From Streptomyces sp. NBC_00370 (GTDB lineage: Bacteria > Actinomycetota > Actinomycetes > Streptomycetales > Streptomycetaceae): 64,000 nucleotides of DNA. A model generated the notes under the pieces. That model searched no databases and was not told the DNA's origin. It worked only from the letters and a program-made list of their open reading frames with translations. The position numbers and the translations under genes are program-made. Below are positions 24,575 to 37,621 of this stretch, in pieces (position 1 is the stretch's first letter; each line of letters opens with the position of its first letter). The stretch lies in assembly GCF_036084755.1 (NCBI RefSeq), contig NZ_CP107968.1:1664501-1728500 (forward strand), given 5' to 3'.

Positions 24575-25712
24575 GCTGGTCCTCCATCAGGGATGTGAAG
24601 CGGTCGAAGAGGTACGCGGCGTCGTGCGGGCCCGCGGCCGCCTCGGGGTGGTACTGGACGCTGAAGACCGGCCGGTCGAGCAGCCGCAGCCCCTCGACCA
24701 CGTTGTCGTTGAGGCAGACGTGCGAGACCTCGGCGCGGCCGTAGGGGGTCTCGGAGACCTGGTCCAGCGGGGCGTCGACGGCGAAGCCGTGGTTGTGCGC
24801 CGTGACCTCGACCTTGCCGGTCGTCCGGTCCTGGACGGGCTGGTTGATGCCGCGGTGGCCGTACTTGAGCTTGTACGTGCCGAAGCCGAGCGCCCGGCCG
24901 AGCAGCTGGTTGCCGAAGCAGATGCCGAACAGGGGCGTGCCGCGCTCCAGGACGCCCTTGACGACGGTGAGGTCGGCGGTGGCGGGGTCGCCGGGCCCGT
25001 TGGCGAGGAACACGCCGTCGGGCGCTGTCGCGTAGACCTCGTCGAGCGTGGCGGTCGCGGGCAGGACGTGCACCTCGATGCCGCGCTCGGCCATCCGGTG
25101 CGGGGTCATGCCCTTGATGCCGAGGTCGAGCGCCGCGACGGTGAAGCGCTTGGTGCCGATGGCCGGGACGACGTACGTCTCGGCGGTGGTGACCTCGGCG
25201 GACAGGTCGGCGCCCGTCATCTCGGGCGCCTGCCGCACCCGGTCGAGCAGCGTGGCCTCGTCGGCGAGCGCGTCGCCGGAGAAGATACCGACCCGCATGG
25301 CGCCGCGCTCGCGCAGATGGCGGGTGAGGGCGCGGGTGTCGATGCCGCTGATGCCGACGACGCCCTGGGCGACGAGTTCGTCGTCGAGGGAGCGCTGCGA
25401 GCGCCAGTTGGACGGCACGCGCGCGGGGTCGCGTACGACGTAGCCGGAGACCCAGATCCGCCGGGACTCCGGGTCCTCGTCGTTGACGCCGGTGTTGCCG
25501 ACGTGCGGGGCGGTCATCACGACGACCTGGCGGTGGTACGAGGGGTCGGTGAGGGTTTCCTGGTAGCCGGACATGCCGGTGGAGAACACGGCTTCGCCGA
25601 AGGTCTCGCCGACCGCTCCGTAGGCGCGGCCGCGGAAGCTGCGGCCGTCCTCCAGGACGAGTACGGCGGCAGACGCCTTCTCACGGGCTGTTCCCCGGGG
25701 GGAGGTCGTCAT
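24567..25712 (-). CDS. carA: Carbamoyl-phosphate synthase small subunit
   Basis: This 381-aa subunit hydrolyses glutamine and channels ammonia to CarB. The N-terminal domain ([17 protein letters not shown]) is followed by a class I glutamine amidotransferase with the nucleophilic Cys in [14 protein letters not shown] and the catalytic His-Glu pair in [14 protein letters not shown] 25712 overlaps the stop of the upstream PH-domain gene (ATGA); longer open frames upstream are not coding. The protein supplies both pyrimidine and arginine synthesis. Confidence 0.97.
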
Positions 25713-26311
25713 GATGCGCCTTCCGTGGTGGTGCTGGACGTGGGGCTCGTGGTGGAGTGGTTCATGGAGTTGATCGCCTCGACCCAGTCGGCGTGCTCGG
25801 CCGACCGGTCGGAGCGGAAGCCGGAGTCGAGCAGCTTGTCGCCGTGCTGCCAGGTGACGATCAGCAGGCCGCCCTCGGTGAGGACCTTGCCGGCGATGCC
25901 CTTGTCGAGCCGCGCCTCGCGCAGCTGGGCGGCGGGGACGAAGAAGTCGTTCGCACCGGGGCGTACGACGTCGAGGCCTGCGTCGGTGAGGGTCAGCTCG
26001 ACCCGGCTGCGGGTGCCGAGGCCGTGGGCGACGACGCGGTCGAGCCACTGTCCTGCCGTGGTCGAGCCGTGGTAGCGGCCGGTCAGCTCCAGCTTCGCCG
26101 TACCGCTGCGCTCGGGCAGCGGGTGCAGCTCCGGCACGTCGGACTGGAGGGTGCCGCGCCACTTCCAGCCCTGGCGCATCAGCCAGTACACGAGCGCGAT
26201 GAAGATCAGCAGCCCGACGACCCAGCCGATCCGGGCGGACCAGTCGGTCACGTCCGCCGATTTCTGCTCGGCGGCGAGCGGCAGCAGCCGCAGGGGGTTC
26301 GCAGTTGTCAC
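25709..26311 (-). CDS. Membrane-anchored PH-like domain protein in the pyr operon
   Basis: This 200-aa protein has one transmembrane segment at about residues 28-46 ([18 protein letters not shown]) followed by a soluble domain. That domain has the beta-rich look of a bacterial PH-like domain ([57 protein letters not shown]), and the tail is rich in Ser and Thr. It overlaps both pyrC and carA by four bases, so it is translated as part of the operon. It has no known role in the pathway. From memory the gene is conserved at this place in other actinobacteria, which suggests a link to the pyr enzymes or the membrane; that is inference. Confidence 0.8.
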   Translation of the reverse strand: MTTANPLRLLPLAAEQKSADVTDWSARIGWVVGLLIFIALVYWLMRQGWKWRGTLQSDVPELHPLPERSGTAKLELTGRYHGSTTAGQWLDRVVAHGLGTRSRVELTLTDAGLDVVRPGANDFFVPAAQLREARLDKGIAGKVLTEGGLLIVTWQHGDKLLDSGFRSDRSAEHADWVEAINSMNHSTTSPTSSTTTEGAS

Positions 26312-27594
26312 GCCAGATTCCCGTCGACGACCGTGGCCTTGCCCCGCAGGAAGGTGTGGGTGACGCGCCCCGGCAGCTCACGGCCCGCGTAGGGGCTGTT
26401 ACGGCTGCGGGAGGCGAAGTCCGCGGGGTCCACGACACCACGGTAAGCGGGATCGACCAGGGTGAGGTTGGCGGGCTCGCCGACGGCGACCGGGCGGCCG
26501 TGCCCCGCGAGCCTGCCGATCGCGGCCGGCCGGAAGGACATCCGGTCGGCGACGCCCGCCCAGTCGATGAGGCCGGTGTCGACCATCGTCTCCTGGACCA
26601 CCGACAGCGCCGTCTCCAGGCCGACCATGCCCATGGCGGCCGCGGCCCACTCGCAGTCCTTGTCCTCGTGCGGGTGCGGCGCGTGGTCGGTGGCGACACA
26701 GTCGATGGTGCCGTCGGCGAGCGCCTCGCGCAGCGCCATCACGTCGGCGTCGGTGCGCAGCGGCGGGTTCACCTTGTAGACGGGGTTGTACGACCGTACG
26801 AGCTCGTCGGTGAGCAGCAGGTGGTGCGGGGTGACCTCGGCGGTCACGTTCCAGCCCTTGGACTTGGCCCAGCGGACGAGGTCGACGGAGCCCGCCGTGG
26901 AGAGGTGGCAGATGTGGACGCGTGAGCCGACGTGGGCGGCGAGGAGGACGTCGCGGGCGATGATCGACTCCTCGGCCACGGCCGGCCAGCCGCCGAGGCC
27001 CAGCTCGGACGAGACGACGCCCTCGTTCATCTGGGCGCCCTCGGTGAGCCTGGGCTCCTGGGCGTGCTGGGCGACGACGCCGTCGAACGCCTTCACGTAC
27101 TCCAGCGCGCGGCGCATGATCACGGCGTCGTCCACGCACTTGCCGTCGTCGGAGAAGACCCGCACCCCGGCCGCCGAGTCGTGCATGGCGCCCAGCTCGG
27201 CGAGCTGCTTGCCCTCCAGGCCGACGGTGACGGCGCCGACGGGCTGCACGTCGCAGTAGCCGGACTCCTTGCCGAGCCGCCAGACCTGCTCCACGACGCC
27301 CGCGGTGTCCGCGACGGGGAATGTGTTGGCCATGGCGTGTACGGCCGTGAAACCGCCGACAGCGGCCGCCCTCGTACCGGTGAGGACGGTCTCCGAGTCC
27401 TCGCGGCCGGGCTCGCGCAGATGGGTGTGCAGGTCGACCAGGCCCGGCAGCAGGATCTTGCCGCCCGCCTCGACGACCGTCGCGCCCTCGGCCTCGATCG
27501 CGGTGTCCACGGCGGCGACGCTCTCGCCGTCGATCAGGACGTCCCGTACCTCGCCGCCGAGCACCTTCGCGCCCCGGATCAGGATCTTGCTCAT
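26308..27594 (-). CDS. pyrC: Dihydroorotase (type I)
   Basis: This 428-aa zinc amidohydrolase cyclises carbamoyl aspartate to dihydroorotate. Metal-site motifs are [12 protein letters not shown] (HxH), the Asp in [21 protein letters not shown] and [14 protein letters not shown]. Layout and length fit the type I (PyrC/allantoinase) class of Gram-positive bacteria. It lies 2 bp after pyrB and overlaps the PH-domain gene by four bases. Together with PyrB it continues the pathway from carbamoyl phosphate. Confidence 0.97.
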   Translation of the reverse strand: MSKILIRGAKVLGGEVRDVLIDGESVAAVDTAIEAEGATVVEAGGKILLPGLVDLHTHLREPGREDSETVLTGTRAAAVGGFTAVHAMANTFPVADTAGVVEQVWRLGKESGYCDVQPVGAVTVGLEGKQLAELGAMHDSAAGVRVFSDDGKCVDDAVIMRRALEYVKAFDGVVAQHAQEPRLTEGAQMNEGVVSSELGLGGWPAVAEESIIARDVLLAAHVGSRVHICHLSTAGSVDLVRWAKSKGWNVTAEVTPHHLLLTDELVRSYNPVYKVNPPLRTDADVMALREALADGTIDCVATDHAPHPHEDKDCEWAAAAMGMVGLETALSVVQETMVDTGLIDWAGVADRMSFRPAAIGRLAGHGRPVAVGEPANLTLVDPAYRGVVDPADFASRSRNSPYAGRELPGRVTHTFLRGKATVVDGNLA

Positions 27595-27596
27595 GG

Positions 27597-28607
27597 TTAC
27601 TTGTTCTCCTCGGTGCGCGCGTGGCTGACGGCGGGCTCGTTGCCGCCCAGCAGCAGGTAGAGCACGGCCATCCGGATCGAGACGCCGTTGGCGACCTGTT
27701 CGACGGCGGTGCAGCGGTCGGAGTCGGCGACCTCGGCGGTGATCTCCATGCCGCGGTTCATCGGCCCGGGGTGCATCACGACGGACTTCTCCGGCATCCG
27801 GGCCATCCGCTCGCCGTCGAGGCCGTAGCGGCGGGAGTACTCACGCTCGGTGGGGAAGTAGGCGGCGTTCATCCGCTCGCGCTGGACGCGCAGCATCATC
27901 ACGGCGTCCGAAGCGGGCAGCACGTCGTCCAGGCTGTAGCTGACCTCGCAGGGCCACTCCTCGACGCCGATCGGCACGAGCGTGGGCGGGGCGACCAGCG
28001 TGACCTGCGCGCCGAGTGTGTGCAGCAGCAGCACGTTGGAGCGCGCGACCCGGCTGTGCAGGATGTCGCCGACGATCGTGACCCTGCGGCCCGCGAGGTC
28101 GGCGCCGATGCCGGCGTCCGCGCCGACCAGCCTGCGGCGCAGGGTGAAGGCGTCGAGGAGCGCCTGGGTGGGGTGTTCGTGGGTGCCGTCGCCCGCGTTG
28201 ACGACGACACCGTCGATCCAGCCGGAGGTGGCGAGCCGGTACGGGGCTCCGGACGACGGGTGCCGGATGATCACGGCGTCGGCGCCCATCGCCTCCAGGG
28301 TGAGGGCGGTGTCCTTCAGCGACTCGCCCTTGGAGACCGACGAGCCCTTCGCGGAGAAGTTGATGACGTCGGCGGACAGCCGTTTGGCGGCGGCCTCGAA
28401 GGAGATCCGGGTGCGGGTGGAGTCCTCGAAGAACAGGTTGACGACGGTGCGGCCGCGCAGCGTCGGCAGCTTCTTGATGGGCCGGTCGGCGACGCGCGCC
28501 ATCTCCTCGGCGGTGTCGAGGATCAGTACGGCGTCGTCGCGGGTGAGGTCGGCCGCTGAGATCAGATGGCCGGGGGTACGGGGGCTTGCTCCTGGCAGAC
28601 GCAGCAT
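27597..28607 (-). CDS. pyrB: Aspartate carbamoyltransferase catalytic subunit
   Basis: This 336-aa enzyme joins carbamoyl phosphate and aspartate. The carbamoyl-phosphate motif [13 protein letters not shown], the conserved [10 protein letters not shown] and the MHPGPMNRG loop that binds the aspartate side are all present. No regulatory subunit PyrI gene is adjacent, as expected outside enterobacteria. GGAG precedes the ATG. It is the first structural gene after pyrR, 86 bp downstream. Confidence 0.97.
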   Translation of the reverse strand: MLRLPGASPRTPGHLISAADLTRDDAVLILDTAEEMARVADRPIKKLPTLRGRTVVNLFFEDSTRTRISFEAAAKRLSADVINFSAKGSSVSKGESLKDTALTLEAMGADAVIIRHPSSGAPYRLATSGWIDGVVVNAGDGTHEHPTQALLDAFTLRRRLVGADAGIGADLAGRRVTIVGDILHSRVARSNVLLLHTLGAQVTLVAPPTLVPIGVEEWPCEVSYSLDDVLPASDAVMMLRVQRERMNAAYFPTEREYSRRYGLDGERMARMPEKSVVMHPGPMNRGMEITAEVADSDRCTAVEQVANGVSIRMAVLYLLLGGNEPAVSHARTEENK

Positions 28608-28693
28608 CTGGGTGTGCTCCGGTGGGTCTAGTGAGGGCGTGCGGGCGCGCTTGCGCAGCCGTACGGGACTGGCGGCGTACGAAGCGGCTGCCG

Positions 28694-29328
<635 letters not shown>

Positions 29329-29423
29329 TGGATTGCGCCATCCACGGTAGCAGGAGTGTCCGGAGCGCCTGGTGTCGCCCCTGGCGGGAGGGGTTGCGGA
29401 GCCCCCGGCTTGACGCATCCAAG

Positions 29424-29436
29424 TAACGCTGCGTAA
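29424..29436. promoter_or_regulatory. BldD box 1 upstream of bldD
   Basis: TAACGCTGCGTAA matches the reported BldD consensus TNAC-N5-GTNA at every fixed base. Its centre is 15 bp from that of a second box. Confidence 0.7.
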
Positions 29437-29438
29437 CC

Positions 29439-29451
29439 TCACAGTGAGTTA
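29439..29451. promoter_or_regulatory. BldD box 2 upstream of bldD
   Basis: TCACAGTGAGTTA matches TNAC-N5-GTNA at every fixed base and ends 23 bp before the bldD start codon. It is placed for autorepression, which is known for BldD. Confidence 0.72.
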
Positions 29452-29474
29452 CCAGACTTCGTCCGGGGAGCTAT

Positions 29475-29975
29475 ATGTCCAGCGAATACGCAAAGCAGCT
29501 CGGGGCCAAACTCCGCGCCATCCGCACCCAGCAGGGCCTCTCGCTCCATGGCGTTGAGGAGAAGTCGCAGGGCCGCTGGAAGGCCGTCGTCGTCGGTTCG
29601 TACGAGCGCGGCGACCGTGCCGTGACCGTGCAGCGGCTCGCCGAGTTGGCTGATTTCTACGGGGTCCCGGTGCAGGAGCTCCTTCCCGGCACGACGCCCG
29701 GCGGCGCCGCCGAGCCGCCGCCGAAGCTCGTCCTGGACCTGGAGCGCCTCGCCCACGTACCGCAGGAGAAGGCCGGCCCGCTGCAGCGCTACGCGGCGAC
29801 GATCCAGAGCCAGCGCGGCGACTACAACGGCAAGGTGCTGTCGATCCGCCAGGACGACCTGCGCACGCTGGCCGTCATCTACGACCAGTCGCCCTCGGTC
29901 CTGACCGAGCAGCTCATCAGCTGGGGTGTGCTGGACGCGGACGCGCGCCGCGCCGTCGCCCACGAGGAGGTCTGA
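29475..29975 (+). CDS. bldD: BldD, c-di-GMP-responsive developmental regulator
   Basis: This 166-aa protein is the Streptomyces master repressor of sporulation genes. The N-terminal helix-turn-helix domain (residues 1-75: GAKLRAIRTQQGLSLHGVEE, GSYERGDRAVTVQRLAELA) binds DNA. The C-terminal domain has the c-di-GMP signature RGD (114-116), eight residues, then RQDD (125-128), through which a c-di-GMP tetramer glues two protomers together. GGGGAG lies 4 nt before the ATG. The gene is divergent from the pyr operon, and its promoter region carries two perfect BldD boxes. Confidence 0.98.
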   Translation: MSSEYAKQLGAKLRAIRTQQGLSLHGVEEKSQGRWKAVVVGSYERGDRAVTVQRLAELADFYGVPVQELLPGTTPGGAAEPPPKLVLDLERLAHVPQEKAGPLQRYAATIQSQRGDYNGKVLSIRQDDLRTLAVIYDQSPSVLTEQLISWGVLDADARRAVAHEEV

Positions 29976-30011
29976 GCGCGCGTAAGGCGCGCACCAGCAG
30001 AAACGTCACCT

Positions 30012-30050
30012 CCGGAGGGCGGGCCCGGCAGTACGGGGGCCGCCCTCCGG
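30012..30050. terminator. Bidirectional terminator between bldD and nusB
   Basis: An 11-bp stem (30012-30022 and 30040-30050) with an inner 4-bp stem lies between the convergent bldD and nusB stops. A smaller 6-bp hairpin directly after bldD (29976-29992) may add to it. Confidence 0.72.
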
Positions 30051-30115
30051 TGCGTGTGGCGTGCGGGGCGTGGACGGCCGTGTGCCGGGCCGTGCCCCGC
30101 CCCGTCGGCCAGGAC

Positions 30116-30544
30116 CTAGACGCGGCGCAGGCTCGGCTTGAGGTCCTTGAACCGGCCGAGCAGGCCGTTCACGAACGACGGCGAGTCGTCGGTGGAGAAT
30201 TCCTTGGCGAGCTGTACCGCCTCGTCGATCACCACGGCGTCGGGCGTCTCGTCCACCCACACCAGTTCGTAGGCGCCGAGCCGCACGATGTTCCGGTCGA
30301 CCACCGGCATCCGGTCGAGGGTCCAGCCCACCGCGTAGGTGGCGATGAGGTCGTCGATGCGGTCCGCGTACTCCGCGTACCCCTCGACCAGCTCCATGGT
30401 GTACTCGCCGACCGGCGGCTGGCGGTCGTCGGTCCGGGCATGCCGTATCCAGTCCGCGAGGACCGTCTGCACGGACGCCCCGCGCTGGTCGGCCTCGAAG
30501 AGGATCTGGAAGGCACGCTTGCGGGCCTTGTTCCGGGCAGCCAC
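30116..30544 (-). CDS. nusB: Transcription antitermination factor NusB
   Basis: This 142-aa all-helical protein begins AARNKARKRAFQILFEADQRG and contains the conserved VDRNIVRLGAYEL and VVIDEAVQLAKEFSTDDSPSF-type helices (the second read in parts). NusB binds boxA RNA with NusE (S10) to prevent premature termination in rRNA operons. GTG 30544 is used and lies 2 bp after the efp stop, so the two are co-transcribed. The longer open frame upstream belongs to efp out of phase. Confidence 0.95.
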   Translation of the reverse strand: MAARNKARKRAFQILFEADQRGASVQTVLADWIRHARTDDRQPPVGEYTMELVEGYAEYADRIDDLIATYAVGWTLDRMPVVDRNIVRLGAYELVWVDETPDAVVIDEAVQLAKEFSTDDSPSFVNGLLGRFKDLKPSLRRV

Positions 30545-30546
30545 GG

Positions 30547-31113
30547 TTAGCTGTTCACCCGGCCGAGGTACTCGCCTGAGCGCGTGTCGACCTTGATCTT
30601 CTCGCCGGTCGTGATGAAGAGCGGCACACCGATCTCGTAACCGGTCTCCAGCTTGGCCGGCTTGGAGCCGCCGGTGGAACGGTCGCCCTGCACGCCGGGG
30701 TCGGTGTGCTCGATGACCAGCTCGACGGCCGCGGGCAGCTCGACGTAGAGGGCGTTGCCCTCGTACATCGCGACCGTGGCCTCGAACCCCTCCAGCAGGA
30801 AGTTGGCGGCGTCGCCGACGACCTCCCTGCTGATGTGGATCTGCTCGTAGGTGCCCATGTCCATGAAGACGAAGTACTCGCCGTCCATGTACGAGAACTG
30901 CATGTCGCGGCGGTCGACTACGGCGGTCTCGACCTTCACGCCTGCGTTGAAGGTCTTGTCGACGACCTTGCCGGAGAGCACGTTCTTCAGCTTGGTGCGC
31001 ACAAAGGCCGGGCCCTTGCCCGGCTTGACGTGCTGGAACTCGACGACGGACCAGAGCTGGCCCGAGTCGAGCTTGAGAACCATGCCGTTCTTGAGGTCGT
31101 TCGTGGAAGCCAC
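30547..31113 (-). CDS. efp: Translation elongation factor P
   Basis: This 188-aa protein has three beta-barrel domains and relieves ribosome stalling at proline runs. Domain I carries the tip loop [15 protein letters not shown], in which the lysine is flanked by Pro on both sides; loops of the PGKGP type are reported to work without lysine modification in actinobacteria. Domain III contains the ending [16 protein letters not shown]. It follows the PepQ-like gene by 47 bp and precedes nusB by 2 bp, the conserved pepQ-efp-nusB order. Confidence 0.97.
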   Translation of the reverse strand: MASTNDLKNGMVLKLDSGQLWSVVEFQHVKPGKGPAFVRTKLKNVLSGKVVDKTFNAGVKVETAVVDRRDMQFSYMDGEYFVFMDMGTYEQIHISREVVGDAANFLLEGFEATVAMYEGNALYVELPAAVELVIEHTDPGVQGDRSTGGSKPAKLETGYEIGVPLFITTGEKIKVDTRSGEYLGRVNS

Positions 31114-31160
31114 GGTTGCGGAATCTCCTGGACTGATGCTGGTGGGACCACGGGTGCGCG

Positions 31161-32285
31161 CTAGAGCGCGAGCAGCTCCTTGGTCGTGATGGTGAGTAGC
31201 TCGGGTCCGCCGTCCGCTTCGGGGCGGACGACGAGCGTGTCAGCGATCCGGACACCGCCCCGGCCCGGAAGGTGGACCCCCGGTCCTACGGTGACAGGCA
31301 CGCAAGCGTCCAGTTTACCCATGGCGGCGGGGGCCAACTGCGGGTCCTCGTCATTTTCGAGCCCCACACCGTGCCCGACGCGGGCGCCGAGCCCCTCCGC
31401 GTACCCCGCCGCCGCCAGCGGCTGACGGGCGGCGTGGTCCACGTCCCGGTAGCCGACTCCGGGCAGCAGCCCCTCCCGACCTGCCCGTTGTGCCGCGAAG
31501 ACCAGCTCGTACAGCTCGACCTGCCAGTCGGCGGGGGACGTTCCGATGACGAACGTACGGGCGATGCCGCACCGGTATCCGCGGTATTCGGCGCCGAGCC
31601 CCACGGTGAGAAAATCGCCCTCCTCGACCCGCCGGTCCGACGGACGGTGCGCCTCACGGCCCGAGTTGGGGCCGGTGGCGACGGAGGTCGGGAACGCGGG
31701 GCCCTCGGCGCCGTGGTCGATCAGCCGGCGTTCCAGTTCCAGCGCGAGATGGCGTTCGGTGCGGCCCACGAGGATCGACTCCAGCAGTTCGCCCAGGGCC
31801 TGGTCGGCGATCTCGGCGGCGATCCGCAGACAGCCGATCTCCTCCTCGTCCTTGACGATGCGCTGCTGCTCCACCGCGCAGCCCAGGTCGGTCAGCCGCA
31901 GCCCGGGGGCGACGGAGCCGAGGGCCCGGTGCCGGGCAACGGTCAGATGGTGCTCCTCGACGGCGAGCGGTCCCGCCGTCCGGTCCGCGCCGTCGGCGGC
32001 GAGTGCGCCGACGGCGGCGATCGCCGGGTCACCGTCGCCCGACGGGAGGACCGACAGCCGCAGAGCGCTGTCCGGACGGCCCTCGGCGGGGTCGCCGGCC
32101 GGGGTACGGGGGCACAACAGCAGGTCGTCGTCGGGCCGGGCGCCGAGCAGCAGCACGGCGCCGGGCGGCGCGCCGCCCGCGAGATAGCGGACGTTGGCCG
32201 GCCGGGAGACCAGGGCGGCGCCGCTCCCTGCCGCTGAGCATCGCTCGCGCAGCCGCGCGCGGCGGTCCGCATACACCTCTGCCAT
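31161..32285 (-). CDS. PepQ-like M24 family protein, probable pseudo-peptidase
   Basis: This 374-aa protein has an N-terminal creatinase-like domain (to about residue 160) and the pita-bread M24 domain. The five metal ligands of Xaa-Pro peptidases can be located by alignment to the family pattern. The two Asp are Gly at 229 ([11 protein letters not shown]) and 240 (CGIARTF), the His in GHGVGL (305) is kept, and the two Glu are Gly 334 (VTVGPGV) and Ala 348 (VRIADTL). With four of five lost, dinuclear metal catalysis is unlikely. The fold and its place beside efp are retained, so it may bind Pro-containing peptides or have a structural role. ATG 32285 starts the family sequence. Confidence 0.85.
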   Translation of the reverse strand: MAEVYADRRARLRERCSAAGSGAALVSRPANVRYLAGGAPPGAVLLLGARPDDDLLLCPRTPAGDPAEGRPDSALRLSVLPSGDGDPAIAAVGALAADGADRTAGPLAVEEHHLTVARHRALGSVAPGLRLTDLGCAVEQQRIVKDEEEIGCLRIAAEIADQALGELLESILVGRTERHLALELERRLIDHGAEGPAFPTSVATGPNSGREAHRPSDRRVEEGDFLTVGLGAEYRGYRCGIARTFVIGTSPADWQVELYELVFAAQRAGREGLLPGVGYRDVDHAARQPLAAAGYAEGLGARVGHGVGLENDEDPQLAPAAMGKLDACVPVTVGPGVHLPGRGGVRIADTLVVRPEADGGPELLTITTKELLAL

Positions 32286-32362
32286 GTCCCGAGCGTATGA
32301 GCGGTCGCGGCGACCGGCCGGTTCAGCGCGTCCGACCGGGGTGCCGCCGCGCGGCCCCGGGG

Positions 32363-33255
32363 CTACCAGGCGGGCGGGGATGCTATGGAGCGGGCGAGTA
32401 CGTCGTCCAGCAGCCTGGCCGTCGTCTCCACGTCGAGCGTCGTGTTGTCGATGATCGGCAGCCCGGAGCCGTACCAGCCCGCCATCCGGCCGTGGATACC
32501 GGCGACCTCCTCGTCGGAGAGCCGCCGGTTGCCGCTGCGGGCCGCGTTGCGCTCCAGGACCGCTTCGAGCCCGGGGAGCAGGACGACGGGCAGCAGCCCG
32601 GGGCCGACGTGCCGCTTCCAGCCGCCGAGGCCGACGGCCGGGCGGTCGGGGAAGACGGCGTCGTCCAGGATGCAGGAGATGCCGTTGGCGAGGAAGTTGC
32701 GGGCGGCGAAGCCGCAGGTGCGGCGGGCCAGCCGGTACTGCGCCTCGGAGTGGTCGTTCCAGCCGGACTGCGGGTCGGCGAATCCGGAGCAGACCCACTC
32801 GCGTACGTCGTCCAGGCTGATGTGGGCCGTGGGCACCCGGCGGGTCCGCGCCCAGTGCCGGGCGACGGTCGTCTTGCCCGCGCCCGCCGGGCCGATCAGC
32901 AGGACGGCGAGGGTCGCGACGCCGGTGCCGCCGTCCGCGCCGGGCGGCGCGGGCAGCGCCACCGGGCCGCCGGGCGGCAGCTGGACGTGGCCGGTGCTGT
33001 CCGGGGGCGGCACGAAGGCCCCGGGGGCGCGCCGGGCACCGGGGGCGCCATGGGGGCCTGCGGGGCGTGCGGCGTCTGCTGCGGGCCCTGGGCATGCTGC
33101 GGCGGCTGCGGTGCCTGAGGCGGCTGCGGCGGCGCCCAGTGCGCGGGCGGCGGCCCGGGAGCCGCTCCGGGGGGCGGCGGTTCGGCCGCCCACCCGCCGG
33201 ATCCGTCGACCGGTCCCCGGTGAGGCGGCAGCGGACCACCCACTGCGTGCTGCAT
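32363..33255 (-). pseudogene. P-loop ATPase/kinase-like gene with a one-base frameshift
   Basis: Two frames make one gene. From ATG 33255 (GGAG 9 nt upstream) a Pro/Gln-rich N-terminus of about 75 residues reads in good Streptomyces codons. At 33019-33027, a run of five and four identical bases, the frame must shift by one missing base to continue into AFVPPPDSTGHVQLPPGG and a P-loop domain. That domain has the Walker A site GPAGAGKTTVA, ISLDDVREW, and helices ending near SDEEVAGIHGRMAGWYGSG. Repaired, the protein would be about 297 aa. The P-loop domain resembles zeta-toxin or polynucleotide-kinase-like AAA proteins; its function is unknown. A sequencing error is as likely as a real mutation. 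Confidence 0.7.
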
Positions 33256-33330
33256 GCGGTGCCACTCCGTCTCGTACGACTAAGCCGGCCTCACGGCCGA
33301 TTGCTACCGAACGGTACCGCCTCGGCCGGG

Positions 33331-36624
<3,294 letters not shown>

Positions 36625-36716
36625 CGGTGCTCCTCTTGCTCGCGCCTGGAATGCGGTGGCGCGGCCGGGTGCGCGGCCCTGGCCCGCCGCTCCCGATCCT
36701 CCCACGTGCGGGCGGG

Positions 36717-36763
36717 TGACCCGGCCCGCGGTCCAGGAAGCGGACGGTACGCCGGGCCGGTCA
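36717..36763 (-). terminator. Imperfect hairpin overlapping the aroE stop
   Basis: Arms 36717-36728 and 36753-36763 pair except for one bulged base, with an inner GTCC/GGAC stem. The hairpin includes the aroE stop codon and precedes the 90-bp remainder of the spacer before aroC, consistent with an operon boundary. Confidence 0.5.
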
Positions 36764-37621
36764 GCGTGCGCGCAGGGCCCGCTCCCCCGCCTCGCGCATC
36801 GCGGCGAGCGGTGCGGGGGTACGCCCCGTCATCTGTTCGACCTGGAGCACCGCCTGGTGCACCAGCAGGTCGAGGCCGCCGACGACCGGTCCGCCGGCCG
36901 CCGACCAGGCGGTCGCGAGCGGTGTGGGCCAGGGCTCGTACAGCACGTCGAAGAGCGTGCCGGGGCTGCCCGGCACCAGCGGCGCCAGCTCGTCCGTCGC
37001 GCCGGCCGGGGTCGTCGCGATCACCAGCGGCGCCGCGAACGCGTCGGCGGCCGCCGTCCAGTCGGCGGTGCGGACGTCGACACCCAGCCGCTCGCCCCAG
37101 CCGCGCATCTCGGCGGCGCGGGCGGCGCTGCGTACGTACGCGGTGACCGGTCCCGTGCAGACGCGGGCGAGCGCGGCGAGCGCCGACGAGGCCGTGGCGC
37201 CCGCGCCGAGTACGGCGGCCGAGCCGACCGTGGTCACCCCGCGCTCGCGCAGCGCGGCGAGCATGCCGGGGATGTCGGTGTTGTCGCCGGTGCGCCGGCC
37301 GTCGGCGTCGAACACCACCGTGTTGACGGCCTCCACCGAAGCCGCGGTGTCGGTGATCTTGTCGAGCAGCGGGATGACGGCGCGCTTGAGCGGCATGGTC
37401 AGGGAGAGACCCGCCCACGCCCGCCCGTCACCGTCCCGGCCGAGTCCTTCGAGGAACGCGGGCAGCCCCGCCTCGGCCACCTCGAAGCGGTCGTACGACC
37501 AGCCGTCGAGGCCGAGTTCGGCGTAGGCCGCCCGGTGCAGGACGGGCGAGAGGGAATGTGCGATGGGCGAGCCGAGCACGGCCGCCCTGCGCCCCTCAGC
37601 CGCCGAGGCCCTTGTTGTCAT
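36761..37621 (-). CDS. aroE: Shikimate dehydrogenase
   Basis: This 286-aa NADP enzyme reduces 3-dehydroshikimate. The substrate site [18 protein letters not shown], the catalytic Lys in [26 protein letters not shown] and the Rossmann strand [18 protein letters not shown] are visible. ATG 37621 with AAGGA 8 nt upstream is best; it overlaps the mltG 3' end by 26 bp in another frame. The gene is separated from aroC by 136 bp, so it probably belongs with mltG and ruvX rather than with aroC. Confidence 0.95.
   Translation of the reverse strand: MTTRASAAEGRRAAVLGSPIAHSLSPVLHRAAYAELGLDGWSYDRFEVAEAGLPAFLEGLGRDGDGRAWAGLSLTMPLKRAVIPLLDKITDTAASVEAVNTVVFDADGRRTGDNTDIPGMLAALRERGVTTVGSAAVLGAGATASSALAALARVCTGPVTAYVRSAARAAEMRGWGERLGVDVRTADWTAAADAFAAPLVIATTPAGATDELAPLVPGSPGTLFDVLYEPWPTPLATAWSAAGGPVVGGLDLLVHQAVLQVEQMTGRTPAPLAAMREAGERALRAR

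Noticed and set aside
28608..28693. Possible second PyrR motif before pyrB (GUCCCGUACGGC)
   Set aside because: It differs from the consensus at two of the fixed GAGG bases and has no pairing with the pyrB ribosome site.
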